DNA of 64,000 bases from Corynebacterium lactis RW2-5 (lineage in GTDB: Bacteria; Actinomycetota; Actinomycetes; Mycobacteriales; Mycobacteriaceae): NCBI RefSeq assembly GCF_001274895.1, contig NZ_CP006841.1, positions 2,232,001-2,296,000 on the forward strand, read 5' to 3'. Of the stretch, positions 50,137-59,384 are shown in pieces; position 1 is the first letter of the stretch, and each line of letters begins with the position of its first letter. Under the pieces are notes generated by a model, which was not told where the DNA came from, ran no database searches, and was given only the letters and a program-made list of their open reading frames with translations. The translations under genes and the position numbers were made by a program.

Positions 50137-51123
50137 ATGACCCCTAAATCCCCCTCGGACCCCACTGCGGACGGCTCGCCCGAGCGCTCAGGCGAGCGCC
50201 CCGGTGTCCCCACCGACGGTGCCAACGGCGCCGACCGTGCCGACGCCAGCCCCGAGGTGGCAGGTGAGCGCTCAATGGCTCGGAAATTACGTGATGTGCT
50301 TCCGCCCGTCTCGATTGTGCTGCTGACCATCCTGTTCATTTTCGCCGGATGGTTCAACTTATACGGACCCGTCAATCTCCTGGCCTGGCGCGGCGGCGAG
50401 TTCCCCGAAACCGAAAAGGACCGCCCCTTCTACCAGCAGGACCTCAAGGACATCACTCGCTTCCAGTACGAGAACCAACCCGATCACGCCGTCTATTTCG
50501 GCGCCGCGTGCGGGGCCAGCGAGGACGATATTCTGCGCGTAATACCACCCCTGCCTGCCGACGCCCAAATAGACGAACCTCGCCCCCCTCACGGCCCTGA
50601 ATTTATCCCCAACAAAAAGGGGCTTGGCAACGATTCAGGTAAGAAAGATGCCACCAACGAGGAGTTCAACTCACACCTCGACGCGTTCGGCGACAAGGTT
50701 GACTGCGGGGGCAGATGGGACGCGGCTTTTATCTCCTTCGCCATGGCCGCATCGGATCTTCCCTTCTACCAGCCCGAGCCCGGACGCGACATTGAGAGCG
50801 AAAACTTCTGGCTGGTCACAGACGTGGAGCAGCTGATGCAGGTCTACCGCGACCGTGGCGCGTTCTTCGACAACCCGGACTTCTCCCCGCAGGTCGGCGA
50901 TGTGATTTTCTACCGCTACCCCGGAGGCCTCGGTGTCCACGCCAACATGATTGTGGCGGTCACTGAGGACTGGATAACGGTCGGCGGAGACGAGTTCGGC
51001 AAAGTCGGGCTGGCAAGCATGACCCTCCGCAACCGCGGCGGCATCGTCGGATACGGCGCATCCGGGTACTTCGAAGGCGCTCCCTTGCCATCTCCGGCTA
51101 GCGCCTATCGACAGGAGAACTAG
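50137..51123 (+). CDS. membrane-anchored protein with a CHAP/NlpC-like domain
   Basis: The 328-residue protein has a disordered cytoplasmic N-terminus (about 1-48), one membrane helix (LPPVSIVLLTILFIFAGWF) and an extracellular region. That region has KVDCGGRWDAAFISFAM followed by GDVIFYRYPGGLGVHANMIVAV, the Cys…His spacing of papain-like CHAP peptidoglycan amidases. It may be a cell-wall hydrolase, but several CHAP positions are weak, so the activity is inferred. I chose ATG 50137, which lies just after a TATTAT hexamer; the frame is open further upstream. Confidence 0.65.
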   Translation: MTPKSPSDPTADGSPERSGERPGVPTDGANGADRADASPEVAGERSMARKLRDVLPPVSIVLLTILFIFAGWFNLYGPVNLLAWRGGEFPETEKDRPFYQQDLKDITRFQYENQPDHAVYFGAACGASEDDILRVIPPLPADAQIDEPRPPHGPEFIPNKKGLGNDSGKKDATNEEFNSHLDAFGDKVDCGGRWDAAFISFAMAASDLPFYQPEPGRDIESENFWLVTDVEQLMQVYRDRGAFFDNPDFSPQVGDVIFYRYPGGLGVHANMIVAVTEDWITVGGDEFGKVGLASMTLRNRGGIVGYGASGYFEGAPLPSPASAYRQEN

Positions 51124-51611
51124 ATAGGCAGGTTGTCCTCGATTAGGTCGCGGACCTGCTCATCATCTGGCTCTACCTTAGAGCGGAAACGTCCCAAGAC
51201 ATCGCCCTTAGGCCCCACGACAAACTTCTCGAAGTTCCACTTCACGTCGCCGGCCTCGCCATTCGGGTCAGTGGCCTTCTTCAGCTCCGTAAAAAGCGGG
51301 TGCTCGTCGGCCCCATTAACGTCAATCTTGGAAAACAGCGGGAAGGTTACACCAAATTCCTTACTGCAGAAGGCCTTAATCTCCTCCTCCGAGCCCGGCT
51401 CCTGCCCACCGAACTGGTTGCAGGGGAAGCCCAGGACGAAAAAGCCCCGCGGCGCCAGGTCGTCGAAAAGCCCCTGAAGCGCGTCGTACTGGTCAGTGAA
51501 ACCGCATTCGGACGCTGTGTTGACAATCAGCAGGACATGGCCCGCCCAGTCGGAGAGCTTCGCCTCCGCGCCGTCGATGGTGGTCAGTGGGATATCGAAG
51601 AGATCGCTCAT
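51120..51611 (-). CDS. mpx: glutathione-peroxidase-family mycothiol peroxidase
   Basis: The 163-residue thioredoxin-fold peroxidase has the peroxidatic Cys36 in NTASECGFT, FPCNQFGGQEPG and KWNFEKFVV. In C. glutamicum the homologue near purSQL uses mycothiol or thioredoxin to reduce peroxides. The mycothiol pathway gene mshD is also in this window. It is a Cys, not selenocysteine, enzyme. It overlaps the end of the convergent CHAP gene by four bases. Confidence 0.92.
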   Translation of the reverse strand: MSDLFDIPLTTIDGAEAKLSDWAGHVLLIVNTASECGFTDQYDALQGLFDDLAPRGFFVLGFPCNQFGGQEPGSEEEIKAFCSKEFGVTFPLFSKIDVNGADEHPLFTELKKATDPNGEAGDVKWNFEKFVVGPKGDVLGRFRSKVEPDDEQVRDLIEDNLPI

Positions 51612-51645
51612 GCCACCCAGTCTAAGCTGGCTTTACGGCGGGCGG

Positions 51646-52410
51646 CTAGGATGCGTCGCGCAGCCCTGCCACCTGCGGCTGGCTGTGATATCCCAACGGG
51701 ACTTGGCCGTACCGGGCCGGCTGCGCGCCTGCATGAATAGCCTCGTCGATGATGGAGAACATGTCGCCGCGCAACTTGTGCTCGCGCAGGCGGGTCGCCG
51801 CCACGGACAGGCGAATCGGTCGATTCTTGGCAAGCGAGCGCTGCACAGAACCGCGCACCGCGCGACGCCACCAGCGGGCACCGCCGAAGCCCTCGCCGAG
51901 GGCAAGAACGCGGGTGGGGTCTACAGCCCCAGTGGAAAGATCATGCACACTGTTGCGGTCCGCGGCAATCCTGAAACCGAGATCCGGCAGCACCTCAAGG
52001 GTTTCGGGGGACATCGTCCACTTCGGCGGGGCGAAGATGTCGGTCTCAATGCCGAGTGCGCGCATCTGGCGGGTGGCGGCGGTCAGTCGCAGCCGGGCCT
52101 CGTGGGCGGACAGCGAGGAGAACTCGGCGCTGCGGCCGCGCACGGACTGGTCAAATCCGGCAAGGACTATCTCCATGCCATCGTTAGCACGGTGGAGCAC
52201 CCAATCAAGAACCGCCGGGGCATTGCGTAAGGCCCAGTCCTTACCGGAATGGGGTGCAACCAGCAGTGACGGCGAGATACCGCGCTGATGCAGCGCTGCG
52301 ACGAAGCGGGCAACGTCGAGCAACGTGTCATCGCGCAGACCCGAAACCGAGACGACCAGTGGGGAGCGCGTGACGCGACCCTGTGATTCGCTTACTTCGC
52401 TTACTGCCAT
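51646..52410 (-). CDS. DUF2334 polysaccharide-deacetylase-like protein
   Basis: The 254-residue protein begins (ATG 52410) shortly before PLVVSVSGLRDDTLLDVARFVAALHQRGISPSLLVAPH, a strand-helix start like that of DUF2334/carbohydrate esterase 4-type barrels. Later IFAPPKWTMSPETLEVLPDLGFRI is typical. The frame is open for 67 more codons upstream, but those residues look non-coding. The enzyme's substrate, if any, is unknown. No signal peptide is seen, so it is probably cytoplasmic. Confidence 0.72.
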   Translation of the reverse strand: MAVSEVSESQGRVTRSPLVVSVSGLRDDTLLDVARFVAALHQRGISPSLLVAPHSGKDWALRNAPAVLDWVLHRANDGMEIVLAGFDQSVRGRSAEFSSLSAHEARLRLTAATRQMRALGIETDIFAPPKWTMSPETLEVLPDLGFRIAADRNSVHDLSTGAVDPTRVLALGEGFGGARWWRRAVRGSVQRSLAKNRPIRLSVAATRLREHKLRGDMFSIIDEAIHAGAQPARYGQVPLGYHSQPQVAGLRDAS

Positions 52411-52471
52411 GGGAATTACAAAAACAGCTTTAGGTAAATTCCCGGTGACGGGCGAGACAAAGGTTGGGGAA

Positions 52472-53131
52472 TTATTCCCAGTGCACGACCTGCTCCAGTG
52501 GAAGCCCCTTGCGCCAGCCAAAGCGCTCCAGGTCCCGCTCCTTCGCCAGCTCCGTGACGGGGCCCAGGCACAGCCAGGCAACAGGGCGAACCGGGGCTTT
52601 GGCACCCACAAAGTCGGCGAGGAAATCCTCGTGGTAGAAACTAACCCAGCCCATGCCGAGCCCCTCGGCTGTCGCAGCCAGCCACATATTCTGGATAGCC
52701 AGGGCTACCGACATCAGTCCGGTGTCGTCGATGGTGTCCCGGCCCAGGATATTCTTGCCACCACGCGTCGGGTCGTAAGTCACAACAACTCCCGTCCCCG
52801 AATCCACGATGCCCTCAATCCGGATCGGGTTGAAGGTCTCGCGCCGCTCCCCCACAAGCTTCGCCGCGAACTCCTCGCGGCGGTGGCCCACATGTTCCGC
52901 GAACGAGTCCAGACGAGCCGGATCCTGGATGACGTGGAAGTCCCACGGCTGCGACAGTCCCACCGACGGCGCCGCGTGCGCCGCCGCGAGCACGCGCATC
53001 AGTCGCTCGCGGTCGACAACCTCGCCGGAGAACTCGCGGCGCACATCGCGGCGCCGGAAAATATTGCGATACACCACCTGCAGCTCGGGAGTTAATTCGC
53101 CGAACTGCTGCTCAAAGGCTTTCTCTGACAT
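52472..53131 (-). CDS. bluB: 5,6-dimethylbenzimidazole synthase BluB
   Basis: BluB breaks down reduced FMN with oxygen to form 5,6-dimethylbenzimidazole, the lower ligand of vitamin B12. The 219 residues show the flavin-site motif RRRDVRREF (about 26-34), SVGLSQPWDFHVI and the GLMSVALAIQNMWLAATAEGLGMGWVSF block that separates BluB from other nitroreductases. It is divergent from the ArsR-type gene by 79 bases. With pduO and the cobalt importer it points to B12 making or remodelling. Confidence 0.9.
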   Translation of the reverse strand: MSEKAFEQQFGELTPELQVVYRNIFRRRDVRREFSGEVVDRERLMRVLAAAHAAPSVGLSQPWDFHVIQDPARLDSFAEHVGHRREEFAAKLVGERRETFNPIRIEGIVDSGTGVVVTYDPTRGGKNILGRDTIDDTGLMSVALAIQNMWLAATAEGLGMGWVSFYHEDFLADFVGAKAPVRPVAWLCLGPVTELAKERDLERFGWRKGLPLEQVVHWE

Positions 53132-53210
53132 GCTTCAAAATTTTAGCGACGCCGATTCCCGTCAGCCCCCCCCTAGCCAAGACGCTCCATAATTCTGTAT
53201 TTTTAAAAGT

Positions 53211-53678
53211 ATGGATTCATTGATTGAACGTCGTCTTGCCGAGCTGGAAAGTCGCATCGTCGCCCTTGAGGCGTCGGCAAGCACTCGCCCTGACCAGAAG
53301 CCGACAGTGCGCTATGACGAAGTTGCAGGCACCGTATCCTTCGGCGGTCAGGCGATTACTGGAGCGGGAGAAGTCGAATATCAGTGGCACCGCCCCACCG
53401 ACTATCTGCGACAAGAGGCGTTCGAATCTTCCCTAGAACGTGTTGGGGCTCTCGCCCACCCAGTGCGTCACGCAATCATGCAGCAACTACTTACTACAAG
53501 TACTTCTGTGCACGAATTGGTGGAACTAGGCATCGTTTCATCGACCGGAACGGCCTATCACCATATCTCTGCACTTCAGGCATCTGGTTGGGTGCGCAAA
53601 AAGGATGGAGTCCTGTCAATTCCTCCGGGCCGAATCATTCCCTTATTGACAATCGTCGCCGCCGGAGAAAATCACTAA
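53211..53678 (+). CDS. ArsR-type winged-helix transcriptional regulator
   Basis: The 155-residue protein has an N-terminal coiled-coil-like segment (about 1-22, IERRLAELESRIVALEA), a short strand region with FGGQAITGAGEVEYQW, and a winged helix (about 75-150) with ALAHPVRHAIMQQLL and the recognition region SSTGTAYHHISALQASGWV. No metal-binding Cys pair is present. It is followed after 39 bases by a serine hydrolase gene, which it probably controls. One CGTCGGCAAGC copy lies in it (53272). Confidence 0.82.
   Translation: MDSLIERRLAELESRIVALEASASTRPDQKPTVRYDEVAGTVSFGGQAITGAGEVEYQWHRPTDYLRQEAFESSLERVGALAHPVRHAIMQQLLTTSTSVHELVELGIVSSTGTAYHHISALQASGWVRKKDGVLSIPPGRIIPLLTIVAAGENH
53272..53282 (+). 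repeat. CGTCGGCAAGC word (in the ArsR-type gene)
   Basis: Exact copy on the plus strand, read as Ala-Ser-Ala-Ser near residues 21-24. Confidence 0.8.
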
Positions 53679-53717
53679 GGCTAGGCAAGTACCCTTACGG
53701 AAAGGTGCGGATTTCTC

Positions 53718-54731
53718 ATGAAACGAACCACGATTATCATCCTCGGTGTCATTTCCGTCTGCACACTTACAGTGGCTGCAGTAGGTTTCGCATTCAACGA
53801 CCGCTTTTCCACGGCTCACTCGGCACCATTATCCACCCGCGCAATCGGCGATCCCCAGCTAACCGAGGCCTTAGCCTCGAATGCCCCTGAAGGTGCGCAC
53901 AACCTGGCCGGCTTTGTAATAAACCACGGCGAAACACGGTTCGGAGGCCTTGGGGCAGACCAAGACACCGAGTTTGAGGTTGGCTCTATTACCAAGACGT
54001 TCAATGTTGAACTACTTCGGATTCTCTCCGAACGTGGCGAGGTATCACCGCAAATCAAAGTGGGTGAGATTATTAACGCCACCGCGCCCATCTGCGACAT
54101 CACACTCGAAGAACTGGCCAACCACACATCCGGGCTTCCGCGACTAGCTGGAATCCCTCTGTGGAAGCTCATCTGGAGCGGCTTCGCTGAAACGAATCCC
54201 TACGAGAATATCTCCGCTGCCGACATTGTTGACCTTGCCTCGAAACAGCAACTGAAAAACCGAGGTACCGAGCAATACTCCAACTACGGTGCAGCTCTCT
54301 TAGGTCAGCTACTCGCTATTAAGGCTGGCAGTACATGGCCAGAACTAGTGGAAAAGGAGATTCTGACCCCTCTTGGCATGCGCCACACTTATGTTGCGAC
54401 TTTCGGCCGGGTGCCCGATAACGCACCGGTGGGACTCAACGAATTTGGCCGCCCAGCAGCAGTATGGGAAATGGAAGGCTACGCACCTGCGGGTGCAATC
54501 CGCTCCACGGCACAGGATATGGAAAAATACACGCGCTACCTATTAGATAAAGGTGTGCCGGATTACGGCTGGCAAGTCGACGCACATGGCGTTTGGCACA
54601 ACGGCGCTACCGCAGGCTTTAGCACTCAACTGCGCATCGATTCCAAGAATCAACGCGCAGCATACGTCGCCAACGATACGGAGACCACGGTCGACGAACT
54701 GCCAGACGCTATGCTCAACGCCTTCAGTTAA
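53718..54731 (+). CDS. exported class C beta-lactamase-like serine hydrolase
   Basis: The 337-residue protein starts with a signal peptide or anchor (about 5-27). Catalytic motifs of the class C/DD-peptidase fold are SITK (Ser90, Lys93), YSN (187-189) and HNG near residue 296 in place of KTG. Whether it cleaves a beta-lactam, a peptide or an ester cannot be told. GGAAAGG lies upstream of the ATG. It is the second gene of a two-gene unit with the ArsR-type regulator. Confidence 0.83.
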   Translation: MKRTTIIILGVISVCTLTVAAVGFAFNDRFSTAHSAPLSTRAIGDPQLTEALASNAPEGAHNLAGFVINHGETRFGGLGADQDTEFEVGSITKTFNVELLRILSERGEVSPQIKVGEIINATAPICDITLEELANHTSGLPRLAGIPLWKLIWSGFAETNPYENISAADIVDLASKQQLKNRGTEQYSNYGAALLGQLLAIKAGSTWPELVEKEILTPLGMRHTYVATFGRVPDNAPVGLNEFGRPAAVWEMEGYAPAGAIRSTAQDMEKYTRYLLDKGVPDYGWQVDAHGVWHNGATAGFSTQLRIDSKNQRAAYVANDTETTVDELPDAMLNAFS

Positions 54732-54740
54732 CCCGCTTCG

Positions 54741-56936
54741 TTAAATTTCCACGGCCCCTGCCGTGTGCGCAATCCAGGCATACTCGAAACCGGTCTGCTT
54801 CCAGCGCTCATAGCGGCCCGAGACTCCTCCGTGGCCTGCGACCATCTCGGTCTTGAGCAGGAACTGTCCCGGCTCCGTCTTGTCACCCACCACGTCGCGG
54901 AGCTTCGCGATCCATTTCGCAGGCTCCACGTAGAGCACGCGGGTGTCATTCAGGCTGGTGATTGCCAGAATCTTCGGATAGGTTGCCTCGCCCGAGATGT
55001 TCTCGTACGGCGAGTACGACGCCATGTAATCGTAGACTTCCGGGTCATGGTACGGGTCGCCCCACTCGTCCCACTCCACCACAGTCAGCGGCAGCTCGGG
55101 CTTGAGCATCGAGGTCAACGAGTCCACGAACGGCACAACAGCCTGGATGCCCGCGAAGCGGTCTCCCGCAATGTTGGCTACAACGCCCATCAGCATGCCG
55201 CCTGCAGAGCCTCCCAGCGCCACCATCTGCTCGCGGGTGGTCCAGCCCTTCTCCAACAGGAAGTCCGCGACATCAACAAAATCAGTGAACGTGTTCTTCT
55301 TCGTCAGCGCCCGACCCTGCTCCCACCAGGCACGGCCCATCTCTCCGCCGCCACGCACGTGCGCGATGACGAACACCATGCCACGGTCCAGCAGCGACAG
55401 TCGCGCGATGGAGAAACCCGGATCCATCGAGGACTCGTAGGAGCCATACCCGTATAACAGTGTCGGGTTCGGCCGACTCACGTCCAAATCCGCCCGATGC
55501 ACAATCGACACCGGAATCTGCGCGCCGTCGGCCGCCGTCACCCACTCACGCTTAGCGACGTAATCGGCGGCGTCGAACTCGCCCCGGACCTTCTGCTCCT
55601 TCAGCATGACTCGCTTGCCGGAGGCGATCTCCAACTGCCACAGCTGCGATGGAGTGGTGAAGGAACCGTATCCATAGCGCAGCACAGGTGCATCCCACTC
55701 CGGGTTGCCGCTAGTGCCAGCAGAGTAAAGCTCCTCGGAGAACTCCATCTCGGTGAACTTGACCGCTTCTGCGGTGGGGAGCTGGGCCGGGTCAGCGTCG
55801 GAAAGCGAAGTGTCGAGGATGGCCAGGGCGACCCGGCCGATGCCGCCGCGGCGGTAACCGAAGGCAAGGTGCCCAGCGAAGCAGTCCACGCCCTCGACGC
55901 GGACGTCGTCGCGGTGGGCGACCAACTCGGTGAGATCCTCGACTGAGTCGAAGGTTCCGACCGGAACCATCGCGAGCGCAAAGTTCGAACCGGTCATGTT
56001 GTGGGTGATCATCCACATGTCGCGGCCGGAGATGACGGCGTGATCGACGTCGTACTCCACGCCGGCCTCGCGCGGGCGCACGCAGGTGAACTCACCGGTC
56101 GGGTCGGAGGTGTCGAGGTACCAAACCTCAGAAGTGATCTTCGAGGAGGCCTCCAGCAGCAGGTACTTCTCGCTGCGGGTCGAACCGACGCCAACCCAGT
56201 AGGACTCGTCCGGCTCGTGGAAGACGCGAACGTCCTCCGAAGCATCGGTGCCAACTCGGTGGCGCCAGACTGAATCCGGACGCCAGGCCTCATCAACCTT
56301 CTGGTAGAAGATCCACTCCGAGCCAATCCAGGTGGCACCAGCCGCGATGCCGACGATCTCGTCGCCCAGGAGCTCGCCGGTGCGCAGATCCTTGACGCGC
56401 AGGGTGTAGCGCTCGTCGCCGGTGACATCCGTGGAGTAGGCCAGGAAGCTCCCGTCCTCGGAGACGCTGGCGGCGCCGAGGGAGAAGAAGTCGTGTCCCT
56501 CGGCCAGCTCGTTGGCGTCGAGGATAACCTCCTCGCCCGGCGCGGGCTCATTGTCGGAGATAGTGGGAGGAGTCCAGGCATCCAGGCCCGTGCCTTCGTC
56601 GGCACGCAGGCGGCAGCTCATGCCGTAGGACTTACCCTCCTGGGTGCGCGAGTAGTACCACCAGCCATTCAGGCGGGTGGGAACCGACATGTCGGTTTCC
56701 TGCACTCGCGACTTAATCTCGGAGAATATCTTCTCCGAGATGTCCTTCAGATCCGAGGTAAAGGCCTCGGTGTAGGCGTTTTCCGCCTCAAGATAGTCAA
56801 TGACCTCGCGGCTTTCCTTATCGCGGAGCCACTCGTAGTCATCGACAAATTCCCTTCCGTGGAAGGACCGGGTCACCGGCCGCTTCGCCGCGATGGGCGG
56901 GTTAATGCTTTCCGGTGTCCTGGTCGACTTGGTCAC
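54741..56936 (-). CDS. ptrB: oligopeptidase B (S9 prolyl-oligopeptidase family)
   Basis: The protein is a cytosolic serine peptidase that cleaves short peptides after basic residues. A seven-bladed propeller (about 70-440) is followed by an alpha/beta hydrolase domain with [10 protein letters not shown] (nucleophile Ser) and GHGGVSGRY (catalytic His). I start it at GTG 56936: it overlaps the purC stop (GTGA) and has TGGAGA six bases upstream, giving 731 residues; an ATG at 56954 is possible. It is cotranscribed with purC. Confidence 0.9.
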   Translation of the reverse strand: MTKSTRTPESINPPIAAKRPVTRSFHGREFVDDYEWLRDKESREVIDYLEAENAYTEAFTSDLKDISEKIFSEIKSRVQETDMSVPTRLNGWWYYSRTQEGKSYGMSCRLRADEGTGLDAWTPPTISDNEPAPGEEVILDANELAEGHDFFSLGAASVSEDGSFLAYSTDVTGDERYTLRVKDLRTGELLGDEIVGIAAGATWIGSEWIFYQKVDEAWRPDSVWRHRVGTDASEDVRVFHEPDESYWVGVGSTRSEKYLLLEASSKITSEVWYLDTSDPTGEFTCVRPREAGVEYDVDHAVISGRDMWMITHNMTGSNFALAMVPVGTFDSVEDLTELVAHRDDVRVEGVDCFAGHLAFGYRRGGIGRVALAILDTSLSDADPAQLPTAEAVKFTEMEFSEELYSAGTSGNPEWDAPVLRYGYGSFTTPSQLWQLEIASGKRVMLKEQKVRGEFDAADYVAKREWVTAADGAQIPVSIVHRADLDVSRPNPTLLYGYGSYESSMDPGFSIARLSLLDRGMVFVIAHVRGGGEMGRAWWEQGRALTKKNTFTDFVDVADFLLEKGWTTREQMVALGGSAGGMLMGVVANIAGDRFAGIQAVVPFVDSLTSMLKPELPLTVVEWDEWGDPYHDPEVYDYMASYSPYENISGEATYPKILAITSLNDTRVLYVEPAKWIAKLRDVVGDKTEPGQFLLKTEMVAGHGGVSGRYERWKQTGFEYAWIAHTAGAVEI

Positions 56937-57826
56937 GCAGGGTCTCCAATCCAATCTGAGAATCGGCGGCCGGACAGGCGCTCGTAGGCCTCGACGTACC
57001 GCTCGCGGGTTGCTTCCACAACACTACCCGGCAGCACCGGCGGAGGGGTGCCTTCGCACTTCTTCCAGCTGGACTTCGGAGAAGTCAGCCAGTTGCGCAC
57101 GTACTGCTTGTCGAAGCTCGGGTTGACCGCGCCCTCCTGGTAGGAGTCCGCCGGCCAGTAGCGGGAGGAGTCCGGAGTCAGCACCTCATCGGCGAGCACC
57201 AGGTTGCCGTCCGTATCCAGACCGAACTCGAACTTGGTGTCAGCCAAGATGATGCCTCGCTCGGCAGCCAGCTCGGCAGCCTCGGAGTAAATCTTCAGGG
57301 TGGCATCGCGCAGCTCCTCGGCGCGCTTCTGCCCCAGCGACTCGACGACGGCCTCGAAGGAGACATTCTCGTCGTGGTCGCCGAGCTCCGCCTTAGTGGC
57401 CGGGGTGAAAATCGGCTCGGGCAGCTTAGAGCCCTCGACCAGGCCCTCCGGCAGCTCGATACCGCAGACGGCGCCGGTAGCTTCGTACTCCGCCAGGCCG
57501 GAACCGGTCAGATAGCCGCGGGCGACGCACTCGAACGGCAGCATCTTCAGCTTCTTGCACACCAACGCGCGGCCGAGACACTCCTCCGGAATGCGCTCAT
57601 CGTCGGCCGGGCCCGCCATGTGGTTCGGGAAGTCGATCTCGTCGAAGAAGAAGACGCTCATTGCGGTCAGCACTCGACCCTTATCTGGGATGGGTGTTTC
57701 CAGAATGTGGTCGAACGCCGAGATACGGTCGCTGACCACTAGCAATAGGGTCTCGGAGTCAATCTCGTAGATTTCCCGGACCTTGCCCGCGGAAAGATGA
57801 TTGTACGAGGAGAGTTCAGGTCGCAT
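56933..57826 (-). CDS. purC: phosphoribosylaminoimidazole-succinocarboxamide synthase
   Basis: PurC joins aspartate to carboxyaminoimidazole ribonucleotide in purine synthesis. [12 protein letters not shown] near the N-terminus, [10 protein letters not shown] and [11 protein letters not shown] are the family signatures. The 297 residues are of normal length for actinobacteria. TAGACT eight bases before the ATG suggests a leaderless mRNA. Together with purM, purF, purL, purQ and purS it puts most of the early purine pathway in this window. Confidence 0.97.
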   Translation of the reverse strand: MRPELSSYNHLSAGKVREIYEIDSETLLLVVSDRISAFDHILETPIPDKGRVLTAMSVFFFDEIDFPNHMAGPADDERIPEECLGRALVCKKLKMLPFECVARGYLTGSGLAEYEATGAVCGIELPEGLVEGSKLPEPIFTPATKAELGDHDENVSFEAVVESLGQKRAEELRDATLKIYSEAAELAAERGIILADTKFEFGLDTDGNLVLADEVLTPDSSRYWPADSYQEGAVNPSFDKQYVRNWLTSPKSSWKKCEGTPPPVLPGSVVEATRERYVEAYERLSGRRFSDWIGDPA

Positions 57827-57901
57827 GGCGATACAGTCTAAACCTCCTCGACAATAACCGCCCTATCGGGAGGCCTGCTAGCCACCCTAGACAGTGGGGA
57901 C

Positions 57902-59260
57902 CTAAGAAATCTGAAGCCGCTGCGCCAGCCAGTCCAGCGAATCAGCAAAACCAGCTCTCCATACCTGCCACGTATGCTTTCCTGGAAATTCTATATAAGT
58001 GGAATCAATGCCGGCGGCACGCGACAGTCGATCCAACTGCCGTAAATCCACTTGTGCGGCCCGGTCTTCATCGCCTGCGATGAACCGCCCTGCAACGCCC
58101 TCATACGCACCCGGCCCTTGCCCATTTGCGATTGCATTATTTGTCAGGACCTTCTCCGCACCAGCGTCCGCATAGGCCTGTGCGTTACCACCGAAATAAT
58201 CTTTAATAGCAGCATCGACCGTGGTAGTTGAAGGATGCAGCTCACCCGACATATTTATAAAGGTCGCGAACTTATCGGGGTGATGTGCCACAATCTGCAG
58301 CGAACAGGTCCCACCCCGCGAGAGTCCAGCAACCGCCCATTTCCGCGCCTGCGGCGCTGCGCGGAATCGCTTTACTACGTCATCACGCACGTCCTGGCTG
58401 ATATAGGTGTCGACATTTCCTTCCTTACTATCTACGCATAATGTGTCGTGAAACTGTGACCCATTGGCATCAATCGCAACCACAATTGGCGCCTTTCCTC
58501 CGTGACTTGCTGCAAAGTCATCGAGCGCCAAGTGCGCCTGCCCCAATGAAAACCAGTCGTCAGGGCCACCCGGAACACCCGAAACCAGGACAATCACCGG
58601 CAAGTTCTCGGCTCCACTGAAGTACACGGGAGGAAGATAGACAAGCGCCGGTGTCGTCGTAAAGCGGGAGGCAGAGTTGGACAAAGACAAGCGCACGACG
58701 GCGCTGGACGGAGAAGTATCGGCAGGTCCCTGTACATTTTCCCCTAATTGGGAGGAACCACGGGAAATTGCAGACCATCGTGCCCGGTCAGCTTCGGCTT
58801 GCTCATAGGAAATGGTTCTCGGCCCTTCTGCGGACAGGAGCGAATAGGCACTGGGGAAAAGGTGGTAGACAACGTTTCCCATTGCCAGTGCACACATCGG
58901 GGCCACCGCAAGCGATAAAACAGCCCCAGCAGCGACGAGAGCTTTACGTCGGCCGCGGATGGGAGAGCTCCGTAGCGACATCAAACGGGCAATCGCCAAC
59001 CCAATGGCGAAAATCGCAAGCCCCGAGGCGATAAAGATGCGCACATCGATGCCTTCGGGAACGAGTTTCCACTGCCGTTCGAGCAGGTACCAGGTGCCAC
59101 CGGCGAGCGCCATAGCGATCAAGAAAGACGGCGCGGTTCCGCGCAAGAGAAACCTACGACGTAGAGGCAGCATCAGGTACAGGACAATCAAAACCAGCAG
59201 GGCGAAAATAACCAGGTCGGCAACCTGACCTGTCAGCGGAATCGCGCGAAGAATATTCAC
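57902..59260 (-). CDS. membrane-anchored esterase-family protein
   Basis: The 452-residue protein has about four N-terminal membrane helices (10-30, 42-62, 74-94, 105-130) and an extracellular alpha/beta hydrolase domain (about 190-450). The nucleophile is Ser in GLSRGG and a late His in FPGKHTWQVW. The domain resembles esterase D and mycolyltransferases (VSGVPGGPDDWFSLG). Similar proteins are common in corynebacteria, without an established substrate. The start is GTG seven bases after TACAAA. Confidence 0.78.
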   Translation of the reverse strand: MNILRAIPLTGQVADLVIFALLVLIVLYLMLPLRRRFLLRGTAPSFLIAMALAGGTWYLLERQWKLVPEGIDVRIFIASGLAIFAIGLAIARLMSLRSSPIRGRRKALVAAGAVLSLAVAPMCALAMGNVVYHLFPSAYSLLSAEGPRTISYEQAEADRARWSAISRGSSQLGENVQGPADTSPSSAVVRLSLSNSASRFTTTPALVYLPPVYFSGAENLPVIVLVSGVPGGPDDWFSLGQAHLALDDFAASHGGKAPIVVAIDANGSQFHDTLCVDSKEGNVDTYISQDVRDDVVKRFRAAPQARKWAVAGLSRGGTCSLQIVAHHPDKFATFINMSGELHPSTTTVDAAIKDYFGGNAQAYADAGAEKVLTNNAIANGQGPGAYEGVAGRFIAGDEDRAAQVDLRQLDRLSRAAGIDSTYIEFPGKHTWQVWRAGFADSLDWLAQRLQIS

Positions 59261-59303
59261 GTTGCTCTTTGTATCGCGAATTCATCAAATTATTTCTAAA
59301 AAC

Positions 59304-59332
59304 GTGACAGAAAACACTGATACCAGTATTGT
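59304..59332 (+). promoter_or_regulatory. candidate promoter of the fadA operon
   Basis: GTGACA (59304-59309), 17 bases and TATTGT (59327-59332). The spacer includes ACTG-ATAC-CAGT, an inverted repeat that could be a repressor site. Confidence 0.45.
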
Positions 59333-59384
59333 CTAAATTTAGTAACTCACGTCACACTTCATGGATTTGAAGGGAACTACTCAC

